Shown here in pieces: positions 13,425-26,415 of a stretch of DNA of 64,000 nucleotides (position 1 is its first letter; the number at the start of each line of letters is the position of its first letter). A program made the position numbers and the translations under genes. The stretch is from Solen grandis (lineage: Eukaryota; Mollusca; Bivalvia; Adapedonta; Solenidae): contig CM037794.1 in the NCBI GenBank assembly GCA_021229015.1, positions 37,323,144 through 37,387,143 on the forward strand. Reading direction: 5' to 3'. Below the pieces are notes generated by a model. It was not told the DNA's origin. It worked only from the letters and a program-made list of their open reading frames with translations, and ran no database searches.

Positions 13425-13592
13425 TCTGATGGCGGCGTATGTGGTCATTATTGTGGGAGAAAAACCGTGGAGAAAACCCACGTGTCTGAACGGGTGACCA
13501 CTGTACCTTTTCACGTACGTGACCAGGAATCGAACCCGCGACGCATTGGTGAAAAGCGAAGCGCGTTACCACTACACTACCCAGTAACCCTA
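13425..13592 (-). mobile_element. tRNA-headed SINE
   Basis: On the minus strand the head shows an A-box-like TAGTGTAGTGGTAACGCG and a B-box GGGTTCGATTCC, 35-40 bases apart. The body GTGGGTTTTCTCCACGG...CTCCCAC follows. The order head-to-body in the same orientation marks it as a SINE, not a tRNA gene. No intact internal promoter activity can be judged from sequence. Confidence 0.7.
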
Positions 13593-14480
13593 TTCCTGTT
13601 ATTTAAAATTAACGTGAAACATTGCGTGATTTCACTATTTTATTGTCCTGCATATTTTATTAAGAGACCTAAGAGGATCTTGCATGTTGATTATGAATGA
13701 ATCCTAGAAAAAGATAATGCAATGATATTTCTGCAGTCATAAGAAATAAAATTGGCATGTTCTGGTTTATTTTTTACAGTAGTTACAAGATATCATTAAA
13801 ATTTCCCTTTGGATTTTAATTATGTTCATTATATATCATTTGTTATTACCATTGCAAAATTTATAATTATAGTTGTGTCTAGTATACTGGCAAGCAAAGA
13901 ATAAGCCCTACGTTTTGATTGTACGATATCATTTCCAAAACGTGATTGGTTTGAAAGAATAATTCTAAAATAGCAGGCTCACCACTAGCATTGTCTGCAG
14001 AATGACAGAAATTCTTTTTGAGAATCGGTAATGCTAAATGGCATGCATGGTTGACGTCATTACTATTCCGCGCTGATGTGTTGCATGTTAATATTTTTTT
14101 TTTTTATTTATTTTTTTTAGCTTTTTCCTTCACAATCTTCACAATACCAGCTTTAATATGAAAAACTGAATTCTTGCCTTTTTAAAACACTGATTAATGG
14201 ACAGTGTACATGTAACAGGCTTTAAAATCAGTACACGTATTCGCTTTAGAACGATCGATTCCAAAAAGCAAATTTGTATATTAATACATCATTATGTACG
14301 CTATTAACAAAGAAAATTTAGACATGACGTGTGATACATGTTGACTATTAACATCCTGCTATTAAGATCATTTGAAACACGCAAAGTGACTATTCTATCT
14401 ATATGCACATCACGCTTATACTATAATTCTTTATTAATATTGGACTTAGTACGTTTTATTTCTTAAAACGAAATTTCGCA
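13593..14480. other. Non-coding, nothing recognised
   Basis: AT-rich, with T-runs near 14093-14119. No exon or repeat recognised. Confidence 0.45.
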
Positions 14481-14662
14481 GCGATAGTGTCAAAATTATT
14501 TCAAATTTGCCAATTTGGCGATATTGCCAAAACTACCATCGCGGCAATAACGTCAAAACTACCATCGTGTCAAAAGTGTCAAAACTACCATCGCGGCGAT
14601 GGTGTCAAAATTACAATCACGGCGATAGTGTTAAAACTACTACCATTGCGATAGTATCAAAA
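14481..14662. repeat. 27-bp minisatellite, left part
   Basis: Units of GTGTCAAAACTACCATCGCGGCGATAG type, period 27, about seven units. The array is interrupted at 14663 by an inverted-repeat element and resumes at 16757 with the same unit, so the two parts were once one array. Confidence 0.85.
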
Positions 14663-16756
14663 TTTATGGAAGGGCATTTACGTAAATAATCGGTTGATGT
14701 AACTGACAAAAGCATTAATTTAAATGGCAAGTGCCTATGTGTAACTGCTTTGTGCCTACCTGTACCTGTCAACTTCAATTGCCTATGTATACAAATTGTA
14801 GGTGTCTCCAGTTTATTGCTTACTGCCCACGACTAAAAAAATAAGCGCTGAATTGATAAGTACATACTTGTTAATACACAATATCTACTGTACAGTACTT
14901 AGTGTAATATTATATATGCTATGTATACAGTACACTATGCTTACCTTTAAGACCTACTTTTAAATGACTACTGTGTGTGTTTATATCATTACTCCAATTA
15001 ATTATCGATATATTAAACTAAATAATTGTATAATGTAAGAAGACCATAGAAAGCAAAGCTAACTTAGTCGTACGCATTTGTCAGTAAGCATTTAGACGAA
15101 TGCAACTAAACGAAGATAAAATCAAGCTACATGTGTAGCAGTCAAGTAACGATGTATCGGAAATAATTTAACAGTGTTTTTTTTTCTACGGGACCAAACA
15201 GAAAATTGGCGGAAAAAACGATTATTGCGATATAAAATATTTATTGGTGTAGGTTTAAAATATTAATTTTAAGCTGAAAACTCCATAATTTAACAAATTA
15301 ATTATAAAAAATAATAATATCACAAAATAATATTTTATTACAATTTTAATGATATTTTTACAACTTTAAGGAAATAACATTTATTTTTTGTTCAACGAAT
15401 ACATTATGGCAGAGTGTATCATAGACTCTATATAGCAATTGAAAAAAATAGGGGAAAATCACAGATTCATTTGATGTATTCTTAGATAAACCAAAAGAAT
15501 AGAGAAAAAAGAACTTCTTTCAGAAAATAATTCAGTTTTGTTCCACCATAACTAATTGCGTATCATATTGCATATAGCCTTCCCCAAGATAGGGATATAA
15601 CATAGGTTCATATGTTGTCTACTTAGATGAGGCTATTCAGTGATATCAAGGGAAAAGTGTCACAATCCCTATGGGACACGGTGTGGGCTGTTTCATATGT
15701 ACCTTCTTTCAGAAAATAATTCAATTTTGTCCCACCATTACGTAATTGCGCAGCATATTGCATGTAGCCTTCCCCAAGATAGTGATATGACATTGGGTTC
15801 CTTTGTGCTATTATTCATTAAGTTATAAATTCACAATTATTAATATTATAATCACTTAAGGATGTTTTAGATATCAAAGGAATAACTTGAAGTATTCAGT
15901 GTCAAACATCAATTTTATGTATAAGCCCATGCAGCTCAAAGATCACGTAGGAAGTATACACTCATAGTTTCTCAATTTCAAGACCTTACGGATTATTTTA
16001 TGCCATATATTTTTTCAAATTTTTAACGAAATGCGAGCATCTCTTTGGACGATTAAGTCGGACAAAACTGTAAACTCGAATGTTGTTCATATTAAACTCA
16101 TTATTATTTTCCTTAAATCAGCAACATTTTATTTTCAATTGGTCTAGTTGATTAAATACATAAATACTTAAAAAATATGATAATAATGGGGAAAATATGA
16201 TAAAAAATACAGCGCCCGCTAAAATTTACTATATTTTACATACCGTCCGCTTTTTCCCTATATATTATCCGCGTTTTCCTTTTTTATTCATGTTGTCCGC
16301 GTAAGGCGTCCGCGTTTTAGACATTCCCCGTTAATTTTCATTCGTTTAACTTCATTCGTCTAAATGCTTACTGCTAAGAGACTAGCCATAGGACATAAGA
16401 TTTACAAGTGATGCATAAAATACATTGCAAACGTACACAATGTCATTTAGTAGCTTACGTAGATGCACCTTAAAGCTGTAAACATAGACTTTTAAGTAGT
16501 GAGAACAACAAAAATGAAAATTAATGGTCAATAGAAAGAATACACTTTGCATGTATACGCAAGCACTATTCATTTAGATGAATGCATTTGTCACTTACAA
16601 AAATATATACATAGTGAGAAGAAACAACTCAATAACACAAATAAAATAGTCAATAGAAAGCATAACCTTTGCATGTATACGCAAGCACTTCTCATTTAGA
16701 TGAATGCATGTGTAAGTTACCTCAACCGATTATTTACGTAAATGCCCTTCCATAAA
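14663..16756. mobile_element. 2.1-kb inverted-repeat element inside a minisatellite
   Basis: The termini are 42-bp inverted repeats matching at 41 positions (14663-14704 and 16715-16756, beginning TTTATGGAAGGGCATTTACG). A second internal inverted pair lies at 15082-15114 and 16341-16373 (CAGTAAGCATTTAGACGAAT core). The flanks are both 27-bp satellite, meeting within an A-run. Inside are direct repeats (15517-15602 with 15708-15792; and about 16529-16600 with 16651-16722). No open frame resembles a transposase, so this looks non-autonomous. Superfamily not assigned. Confidence 0.8.
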
Positions 16757-17465
16757 AAATACAATCGTTGTGATAGTGTCAAATCTTCCATCGTAGCGAG
16801 AGTGTCAAAATTACAATCACGGCGATAGTATTAAAACTACCATCGTGGAGCTGGTGTCAAAATTTCAATCACGGCGATAGTGTTAAAACTACCATCGTGG
16901 CGCTGGTGTCAAAATTTCAATCACGGCGATAGTGTTAAAACTACCATCGTGGCGATGGTGTCAAACTTACAATCACGGCGATAGTGTTAAAACTACCATC
17001 AAGGCGATAGCGTCAAAATTACAATCACTGCGATAGTGTTAAAACTACCATCGTGGCGATGGTGTCAAAATTACAAGCGCGTCGATAGTGTTATAACTAC
17101 TATCGTTGCGAAAGTATCAAAAATACAATCGCTGTGATAGTGTCAAATCTACCATCATTGCGATAGTGTAAAATCTACCATCGTGGTGATAGTGAAAAAA
17201 TCACAATGGCGGTAATAGTGCCAAAATTACAATAGCGTTGATAGTGTAAAAACTACCAATACGGTGAGTGTCAAAACTACCATCGTGGCGATAGTGTCAT
17301 TATTAAAATCGCGGTGATAGGCTTAAAACTACCGTCATGGTGAAAGTGTCAAATCTACCATCTTGGCGATTATGCCAAAATAACCACAAGGGTGATAGTG
17401 TCAAAATTATCATTGCTGTGATAGTGTCAATATTACAATCGCGGTGATGGTGACAAACTTACCAT
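16757..17465. repeat. 27-bp minisatellite, right part
   Basis: About 26 units. In the first half units alternate between TACCATCGTGG and TACAATCACGG types, giving a 54-bp higher-order dimer (GGCGATAGTGTTAAAACTAC / GTGTCAAAATTAC). The right end degrades before 17470. Confidence 0.85.
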
Positions 17466-18164
17466 TGTGGAAACTTGTGGAAGACGACTAGACTTATACT
17501 CGAACCCACTTTGGAGAAGGACTACGTTTCTATTTGCTTCGAAATGGATCAATCGTATCATTGATTGTAATTTCACTAGCTTGTGCTCTTATATTAGAGG
17601 CTTACTTGGGCGATTTTGAAATGTATGCAAAATGGTTGCTTCAGGCTGGATGGTGTTTTGGCTGGTATTCAAAGAAAGAATAAAAATCAGGAAGCAAATT
17701 TAATGACGCCTTTTTCAGATATATTTCAGAGTTTATGTGTCATTTTTATGCTATTTTTGTACTGCAGATGTGATTTTAATTCACGTTTATTTCTTGCGAA
17801 AAATACGCAATGGCGTACGTGCGTATGCTTGAATGTGCGCAGGAATAAAAAAAAAGTTCAATGAAAAATGATATTACAAAACGTTTCGGCTAAAACCTTT
17901 TGCCTTGCTACATTTTCCTTGCATTTGCAAATCATATTATTATACAGGTATTTAAATTTGAATAGCATAGTGCTTTATATACTGTGTTAACTAAAAACCG
18001 TACAAATGAAAGTAAAAATATAAACTTTTTCTTTGAAAAAACCACAAATTTTCATTTTTATTTCAAACATCATTTTGACTCGATTTGTTTTAAACGGTTT
18101 CGTATCCTTGATCTCCCATACCAGACTAAACGAATGGGCAGTGATTCCGCCATTAGATAGATAT
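17466..18164. other. Non-coding, nothing recognised
   Basis: No coding or repeat signal recognised apart from short incidental open frames. Confidence 0.45.
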
Positions 18165-18315
18165 GTCTGCAGACATTTCCTGTCTTTTCCGATGCAGATT
18201 TGGCTTCTAAATATATCCATTCATTACGTCGTTTAACCAGTGTCGCACATCCGGTCTAAGACATTTGCATATATCACAGCTGAGAATGTCTTTTACTTAT
18301 CTAAACGTTCATGCA
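18165..18315 (+). repeat. Second copy of the 2.2-kb dispersed repeat
   Basis: Matches 2226-2370 in order (GCAGACATTTCCTGT, CCATTCATTACG, GTCGCACATCCGGTCTAAGA, CTTACTTATCTAAACGTTC). Same orientation as that copy. Confidence 0.55.
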
Positions 18316-21300
18316 ATAAACTAAAATATTATTATTTTTTCTTGAAAAATCATGTTGGAAGATTTTCTTTATATATATATATAGTGACGGACTTCAGCTG
18401 GATGGCTGAAGAAAAATGACTTTGACAAAAATGAACTTAAAGACAATTGTGGCAGTTTCATCATTTATTTTTAAAACATTCAGAATTTCCTAATTCTTTG
18501 TATATTGATATTATAGAATCTGTTCTACTAGAATATGAAATACAAACTTGGGATCCTTTAGGGCCTTAGAAAAAATATGAGTGTTTTTTTTTTTTACAAG
18601 TTAACCCTTTATTTTTTAGGCGTAGCAGTTAAGGATGAAAATTTGCCTAAATTATGAAAACTAAGTCTATTTTCTTTTCTTTAAGTTTATGGATAGTGAA
18701 TTTACTCACGTAGACATAGTCTCCAAATGACTGAAATACTGTCGGTGGGACTTTAAACCAAACAAACATACATTATCATTGTTAAAAGCTCCTCTCCATT
18801 TAAACATAATTTTATTAAATACCAAAGCACAATCAGTTAAACTACAAGCCACATACTATATATTTCACCCTTTGGTATATATTTTCAACGAATAAACGTG
18901 ACCATTGATTCTTAAAGGAAATGTGTATAATCGTAGGCTAAACTTTTTTTCCATATTTGCATTATTTTTTGTACAGGAATTGATGAAAAAAAAACAACGT
19001 TTTGGAACCGTTATAGCCCGAATGCTACAAAAAAGTTTAGGGTCGGTACAAAAAAATAGGGTCGGTCGGGTTAATGGGAACAAGTTAGTTTTTTTATTAC
19101 GCCTAAGATATTTCAAAGACCTATGAAGTATAGAAGAGATAGGAAACGGTCCTAAAGTACGTGTTTTTATTTCTTTTGTTTATTTGGTAGTGGGGGGGGG
19201 GGGGGGGGGGGGGGGGGAAATAAAAAGGTAAACGGGGGATTTGAAAGAGATCTCGCTGACACGTTTAACATCTGCAGACGCTTGGCAGTCTTTACGGTAT
19301 CACTCGCGAGAGATTTGCGTTCTAATGAGAGATATATTTGGTTTAATCGGCAATACATTGAAAAGAGAAATCGTATATTTATAACTGATATTAGCAGTTT
19401 TATACATCTCACGTAATCTCGCGGTCACAAGATCGTAATAACGAGAGTTTCTCTTGACTTGCTATTTACCTATTAGTGTATCAGAGTTGCGGATCTCTGC
19501 TTTATTGTAGACAGACGATGGGATGCTTTCCGTATGAAATGAAAATCTAATATTTACAAATACATTGTATCTGAATACAATTTAAACAATTGTTGCTTTA
19601 TATGCAGCTCTTTACTAACGTCATCTCTGCTTCTTACAACAATATCATGATACCAGAGTGGAAAATCACAGTGTTGCAATATCTTCTAAAATGCATTTCC
19701 CTGTTTTGATATTCATTAGATATAATCATGTCGTTAAGGTCAAGCATATATCTCAACATCTTCTACCGCTGCTATCTTATTTGTCTTTTCATAAAGTCCT
19801 TTGGAGGAGGAAAGAGAAGAAATTTGTTTTAACAATAATGGCGATCGAAGAAAACGTTTGCATTTGTAATCTCAAGAAAACCGGTGTTCATTTACGTCAA
19901 TGAAACCATTACGTCATATCTAATACTCGTGTCCAAATTCACATATATATATTATATTGATAAAGTTAACTTTCTTAGCCCTCAGTATATACGCAGGTAA
20001 ATCAGAAAGTTAATGGCCTTCCCTGAGACAACAGTCAAGAAAATTCATGAATATATGAAGGACACTCTTGCTGTTTAAGTCCCTTTCTATGATAGTATTA
20101 ATATTTGGGCTGCAGTGTTCGAGCGAGGGATAAAAATAAAGAGAAACGGAGAGGAAAATGCAAAGCATGTACATGTATCCCCTTGCGCAAAAACAATGCG
20201 CCAACTCGCAGTTAGTATTGGGAATAAAAAAATCGTCAATTTATCAGTCCGTCTTCTGACTGATTAATGATTAACCAGTAGGACTTTAATACTAATACAT
20301 GTAAACTGTTATTTCATATACAGACTGTACTAGGGATTCAAAAGCTGTGTAACATATGATAAATATAAAAACATAACAAGGTGTGAATGTCAATGTTATT
20401 ATAACAACAGTTTACCAAGTCAAAATGTTACTTTATCCATATAAAACAAAACGCAGTGACAGACACTGTCAAACTATACAATCAGAAATAACAGTGACGT
20501 TACCACTGCTCATTTTAAAATCTTAAAACGTATAATTCCTTGACGAATAAGAAATCATCGTCGACGATTAATCAGCGCGTTCGTCGATGAATTGATTAGT
20601 CACTTGTTGCAGTAAATGTATGAACTGAGTTTGACATGGACTTCCTGCCTCATCCCACGTAAACTACCGATTCGGTACCGATTCCCTCTAATTTTTACCT
20701 TTTTCCAAGATTTTAAATTTAAATCGGAACAGCGGGAGAGGCATTTTGACTGTGACGATGATGTCATTGGGGCTGATGAGCATTTCTGGACCGTCAAGAT
20801 AAACTATCCTCTGGGATGGCATAATTAAATTTGGGCATCGTTGAAAGAAATGCAGTGCTTAAACTGATAAATAAGGCATTCGAATTTCACACCCGGTGTT
20901 GTTTGTTAGGCAAGCGACATTGTGATTTTCTCTCGAAGGGGTCCTTCAAGGATTTGTTCACACTTTTAAATGTTGAATGTATCCAATCACTTCTCTGAGG
21001 GATGATATTACAGTGACGCTGAAAAATCTCTTGTTTCATGTAGCCAAAGCCTCCATTCTCTACGTGGTGTTTAACCAAAACAAATTGACAAATTTACATG
21101 TCTTTATATACAAGTTAAATTATGTGAATTCTCTTCGACGTTTTAGTTTCCCTTCCTCAGATTAAGTTTGAACGACGAAGTTTTATCACTGATGGGGGGG
21201 GGGGGTGATTTTTTTTTGCTTTAATGTCCCATAAAATGTCACAATCTTTTAAAACGAAGTGCATAAAGGCTTAAATTTTTCTCAGACGGAAGCTATTTTC

Positions 21301-22609
21301 TTTGATATTTCTGTACATAGAAGCGGTTAACTCTGGTTTCGTTGCAATAAAACACGACACTTACAAACCCATCCTTGTGAAACAAATTTGACATCTCAGT
21401 CTTCTATGGATTTTGACATTTCAGTATTTGACCTCTCAGTATTCTATGAAAATTGTGTTAAAATATGTGTGTGTGACTGTGTTGTATTTGGCTAAGAATG
21501 ATTTTGGTAGCTAAAAAATACGAAACTATGTAATAAATGTAATAAAACAAACATTCAAGAGATTATATTAATAATTGAATTAAATCGAAAAATATTTTTT
21601 TAAATAACTATCTAAAATACATATTTTATTTAGACATGTTCATCTAAATAAATATGATATTTTTGCAAAGTTTTTATACTAAAAATTATGGAAGGAAAGA
21701 ACAATTTAAAGAAAAACATAAAAAACATCAAATTTTCAAGTTTATTCTTTTTAAATGTATAATGAAAGAAACATATCAAACGTATCCATTTAACATTACC
21801 TTTTCAAATGATGGCAATTATGTATGTGGTTATCTGACACCAAATGGTATTATCTCAGTTGAAGGGATGATCCCATATTTAGGTTATTGCTAAATTAAAT
21901 GTCTAAAGATTATATATTATATATATATCTTTTATTAAAATCTAGTTGTCGCTATTTTTCTTACTGTAACTTAAACATAACAATGTAAAAATATGTTTAC
22001 ATTAAAATAGAATAATAAGAAGCATATCAAACGTTTGCACTATGAACTTTTTCAAGGATAGATAAATTAAAGATACACGTATGAGACAGTGACTTAGAAA
22101 GAGCAAGCGAACTAGGAAGAGTGAAATTAAAGCATCTTGAGCAGCAATGTTTTGATGTACACATTTAATGTTGTTGTTATTTATACACAATTTGTTTTAA
22201 TATATTAAAACTTGAATTTTGTGTGAATATACCTTTAAACAATTGTGAAAAAGTAGAGACATTAATAATAATAACCATTATAAAACACTGTTTGAATAAT
22301 GTTCATTGTTTGAAGAAGATTCGTTTTACCGTTATGAGATTGTCCGATAATTAAAATGTTCAATACTTATCACAACATTTGCTTATCGATATCATGAAAT
22401 GTTTTAAAAGTGTAACATTTTTGTACTGAATTTTTTTTCATTTTTTTAAACATGTGTATTTATATATTTTGCATTTTGTTTTGTAACGCCTCAGACCGAT
22501 TCAATACATATTACAAACGAATTTAATTGATGAAATGTAAAAATAAGTAAGTAAAAAATATAGCCCAATTTTCATGACGTGCGCGCGTTCATCGACTTAA
22601 CGGCTTTTA
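18316..22609. other. Non-coding with G-runs and scattered repeat debris
   Basis: Contains a SINE-tail scrap at 18719-18742, a G-rich stretch at about 19036-19080 (TAGGGTCGGT twice), 26 consecutive G at 19192-19217 and 13 G near 21193. Open frames over the G-run are compositional. No gene recognised in about 4.3 kb. Confidence 0.5.
19192..19217 (+). repeat. Homopolymer of 26 G
   Basis: An uninterrupted G run in an AT-rich context, able to form G-quadruplexes and prone to length error in any sequencing method. Its true length is uncertain. Confidence 0.85.
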
Positions 22610-22843
22610 CACCTGGTCATTAGGGCTGCTAACGATCTTTTGGGGATTTTTTTCACTCAAATTATGGTAGCCCAAATTATGGCGTCAAGGATTTATACCG
22701 GCCTCTCAGGTACCCATTTACACATGGGTGAAGTGAAACAATGCAAGGTAAATTTCATGCTTAAGGGCCGTGTGTTTTGTATGACCCTAACCCTTGACCT
22801 CTCGCCCTGATGCGTTTGTCCTACCACTGGACGACTGCTCCAA
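22610..22843 (-). mobile_element. tRNA-headed repeat (SINE-like)
   Basis: On the minus strand the head contains AGTCGTCCAGTGGTAGGACA (A-box-like, 22817-22836). The body contains CCCATGTGTAAATGGGTACC and a stretch around CCATAATTTGGGC. The B-box is decayed (GAGAGGTCAAGGGTT). The head-to-body layout suggests a SINE-like retroelement common in mollusc genomes; the family name is not assigned. Confidence 0.5.
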
Positions 22844-23262
22844 ATGATATAAATTAAATGTACTTAAGTTCTACTCGAATAACAGCTAATGTGTTCGATC
22901 ACATAGATCGTTTGGCATAATTATATTTGCTGATATGTGATATTGCAGGAAGAACAATAAACCGTTTCAAGTTACTAAACAGTTTGTTCAAATTTACCCA
23001 TGTTCTTATCTGAATGTACACGGAGTGCGAAAATGGAAGAACGGTGTTCGAGACAGAAGATATTCATTCCTTTAATTTTAGATAAAACAATCGAAGCGTT
23101 CTGACAACAGAAAATACAGTCTTGTGGAACAGCAATAAATATTACTTCAAGGAGGGATTGAATAATAGCATGAATGTCTATGATTTCCTAAAATTGAACA
23201 TCATATCGATAGCGGCTGGTAAATTTTATTTGAACTGACTTATTGCGTGTTGCAACTTTTTG
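22844..23262. other. Non-coding, nothing recognised
   Basis: AT-rich with no recognised structure. Confidence 0.45.
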
Positions 23263-23670
23263 AGTTATCTGCCCCTGAAAGTGATTTTTTTTGTTGTTGC
23301 TTTTCTGTGTCAGTTTAGAGGGCAGATAACTCAATATTAAGCCTAGCAACACCTCATTTGATTTTCAACTCGATGTTTGGTTTTCTATTCCCTGTCACTG
23401 TGAAAAAGTTTTAAAAATCCTACGCAATAGATTTTAAGTCGCAAACGTGTATTTACATAAATATCCTTTTTTCAAGAAAACACAGCATGTTTATTGCTGA
23501 AACATAATGAAAATTATATTTGTTAGAATTGTTTTAAACTTTACATGGCTGGAAATGAAACATCAAACGATAATGTGTAAGAAAATAAGGTATCGACAAG
23601 CGGGAATTTGAGTTATCTGCCCTTGAAAATGACAAAAAAAAAACAAAAAACTGTCAGGGGCAGATAACTA
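23263..23670. repeat. Pair of related hairpins (GAGTTATCTGCCC)
   Basis: GAGTTATCTGCCC at 23263 is answered by GGGCAGATAACTC near 23321. GAGTTATCTGCCC near 23611 is answered by GGGGCAGATAACT near 23656. Both pairs are separated by T/A-rich loops of 30-45 bases. The same 13-bp stem therefore occurs four times in about 400 bp in alternating orientation, suggesting two nested or neighbouring MITE copies. Confidence 0.6.
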
Positions 23671-24989
23671 AAAAAAATAGAATAGGATCCTCCCATTTTT
23701 TCCCATATTTTTTTAGTGTGAGTCTATATTCATGCGAAGTTTAAGAGAATTCTAATTTCTAATTTTCCTTCTTTCTCTATAAAGTAAAATCATACGTCTT
23801 TAAATTTTTAAACATCGTTATTTTGGTAGGTTAAACACTTATGACATTTCTGTCAAGTTAGTTTAAAGTGTAATAATTATGGGGAAGTCGTGTGCATAAA
23901 ATGGTGTGTATGTCAATGTCAGCCGCATATAATTTTAGCATGTTGCTATTTAAGATACACATTGACTTTATATTTCGGTCGAGTGACGGAGTGAAATTAT
24001 TTTTTTTCTATACTAAGTCAGATACCAGGACCATTTGATTGTATCAAAGGTGTATGTACTAAACAGTGCAAATTTGCATTTATTATGCAGTACCATTTTA
24101 TCCAATATTCATGAAAAAGATGCATTTGTAGCATTTCTCCCTCTCTCTGATTTCCTTACGATATCTGTTCTGCTGAACATGACTTTGCATCTTAAAGACA
24201 AATTATCATCCCATTTTATAGGAAAGCAAGGTTAGCACGTTGAACAATCAATAACATATATCTGTCTTCTATTAGATAGCGTTGTTGTAACATTGTGTAC
24301 CCCTGGAAAAAAAGAAAAAAAATGTTTGTCTGGGCTTTGAAAAGAGCAGAACTAACAAGTAATAAATCAAATGTATCTTAATGTGTTCTTCTAAACAACA
24401 GTTTGAGGTTGCTTTAGAAAGTATACCGATAACATTTTTGCATAAAACGTCATTTTTACATGAAAAAATAGTCCATTTCTTTTCTTTAATCACCTCGATT
24501 TCTGTTATTTTTGTGTTTCGTGTTGATGCTGTCGTTTTTGCTATATATTTTCCATTCAGTTTAAGTTTATTGACCGAACATGATAAACAATTTTAAAGAA
24601 CAGTGATGTTCTGTAGGAGCGCATTTGTCTTGGAGCACATTTGTCTTACGTAAGACCGATGCGGCCGCATTTGTTTCACAAAAAGGACAAGAAAGCAAAT
24701 TTGATTCATGTCATTTTTTATGAAATACAAGAAGCACATTTGTCACATATATTTCCATGGCAGAAAAAATCTTAGAATCAAGGTTCGCCGTTTTACATAA
24801 TGTCAATTGTAATCACCAATAGGTTTGCTTATGTTTTTTTTTTCATATATAAATTCTTAAACCTAAAACTTGCAGTGGAACTATTAATTCCAATATCTCT
24901 AATTCAAGAAATTTGATTGGCTGAGCCTAAAGGTGTACACTGAAAGATACGGAATCCCGAGAATATCATATGGAATATCGTGCCTCTCA
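23671..24989. other. Non-coding; GCACATTTGTC motif cluster
   Basis: GCACATTTGTC or GCGCATTTGTC recurs at about 24621, 24636 and 24730, with one near-copy at 24671. Reverse-oriented relatives lie at about 25836-25895. Otherwise nothing recognised. Confidence 0.4.
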
Positions 24990-25400
24990 TCTTTAGGGCG
25001 AGACACGAGAATCGGGCGAGACCCGATATTCCGACGAGACACTATGTGAGACATGATATTGTAACACGAGATCTCGCAGTATCCCATACCATGAGATCCC
25101 AAACTATGAGATTTCGCGGTAGAATATCGTGTCTCGCTTCGTTTTTCGCCGGAATCTCGCGGTTAAACTATCGCGCCTCGCCGGATTCTCGTCGAGGCAC
25201 GAGATGCGAAGCGAGACGTGAGATTCCGATGAGATGCGAAGCAAGACACGATATTGTATCGTTCAAATATCGCCCGATTTCCGTGTGTCGCACAGTAGAT
25301 GTTCAAACCACGAGACACGAAGCGAGAATCGGGCGAGACACGAAGCGAGACATGATACTGTGTCGTTCAAATATCGCCCGATTCTGCATTACGCAATTCG
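24990..25400. repeat. CGAGACACGA-type simple-sequence region
   Basis: Compositionally odd block built from GAGACACGA, GAGATTCCG and AGCGAGAC words, with a 99-bp direct repeat (TCGTTCAAATATCGCCCGAT at about 25259 and 25358). The 145-residue open frame here consists of the same repeated Arg-rich words and is not a gene. An (AT)n run follows at 25436-25461. Confidence 0.7.
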
Positions 25401-25432
25401 GTGCTGTTCAACCTTAATCGATTAGATTATCG

Positions 25433-25471
<39 letters not shown>

Positions 25472-26415
25472 TTATTTTTTTTTTTTTCTGATGGAAACAA
25501 AATAGGTGTTGGAAGGTCTACTCATTTTCTTCGTTAGATCATTCGATAAAACTAGCATAATAATAAACCGTATATGAAGGACTGAAAGCGACTGACAGCG
25601 ATTTTTTAATTGTGTCGACTTCAAGTGAAGACTCTAATCGATTAAGTGATTTATAATACATCTCTTAGTAGGTCTGTTATCGCAGATAATTTTCAGGTTG
25701 TAAGTGTGGACAGACAGACGGACAGAGAGACAGACAGGCAGCTAATTTATATATCCGCCTTTTTGGACAATTACAATGTACTAAGCAGAAACAGTCTTCC
25801 TTTTAAGTAGAATTTTAGTAGGATATGATAGAATGTGAGACAAATGTGCTTCGAGTGTCCTTCCTCTTAAGTGTCGAACACATCTGTCTCATTTCCAATT
25901 TGTTGCAAATATGAATGTTTACGAGCACATCGGTCACAGTTACTTTATTTTCTCCAGCCTTGTAGCAAAATCACTAAAATCGTTTTTTTTTTTTATTTTG
26001 TAATCAATGATGCCCTTACCAGGGCTGTTTGCCAAGGTCTAGAGGGCCCATTAAGTAATCCCATCAAAGGCATTTATTTTCAATGATAAATACAAAAATA
26101 CATAAAAAGCAACATATGTTTAGCATCGAACCATACATATTCCTTTGTGGTGAACGTTGACACCATGTTTATTTCCCCTGTTGTACCAAACCACTGGAAC
26201 TTTAGTAGTTGGCCGCTGATCTTTTTTGCGAACTCAATATTGTCAGATATATTATTAAAATGTTTAAACACAAGTTGTGATGATATTAAATCATCTGTGC
26301 GGGAATTCCAAAGTTTGACTTACACGCCATGTTTTCGTAAAGTCTCGTGACTTAAAATATCTGCAGTGAGTATGATTTTCTTATTTATTTTTATGCCTTT
26401 TATGTTTTTGATATA
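25401..26415. other. Non-coding, nothing recognised beyond motif copies
   Basis: Short tracts of GACAGACGGACAGAG near 25710 and reverse-oriented ACAAATGTGC motifs at 25840. No gene recognised. Confidence 0.4.

Noticed and set aside
24980..25425. 145-residue Arg-rich frame
   Set aside because: Built from repeated CGAGACACGA words; no domain, no splice context.
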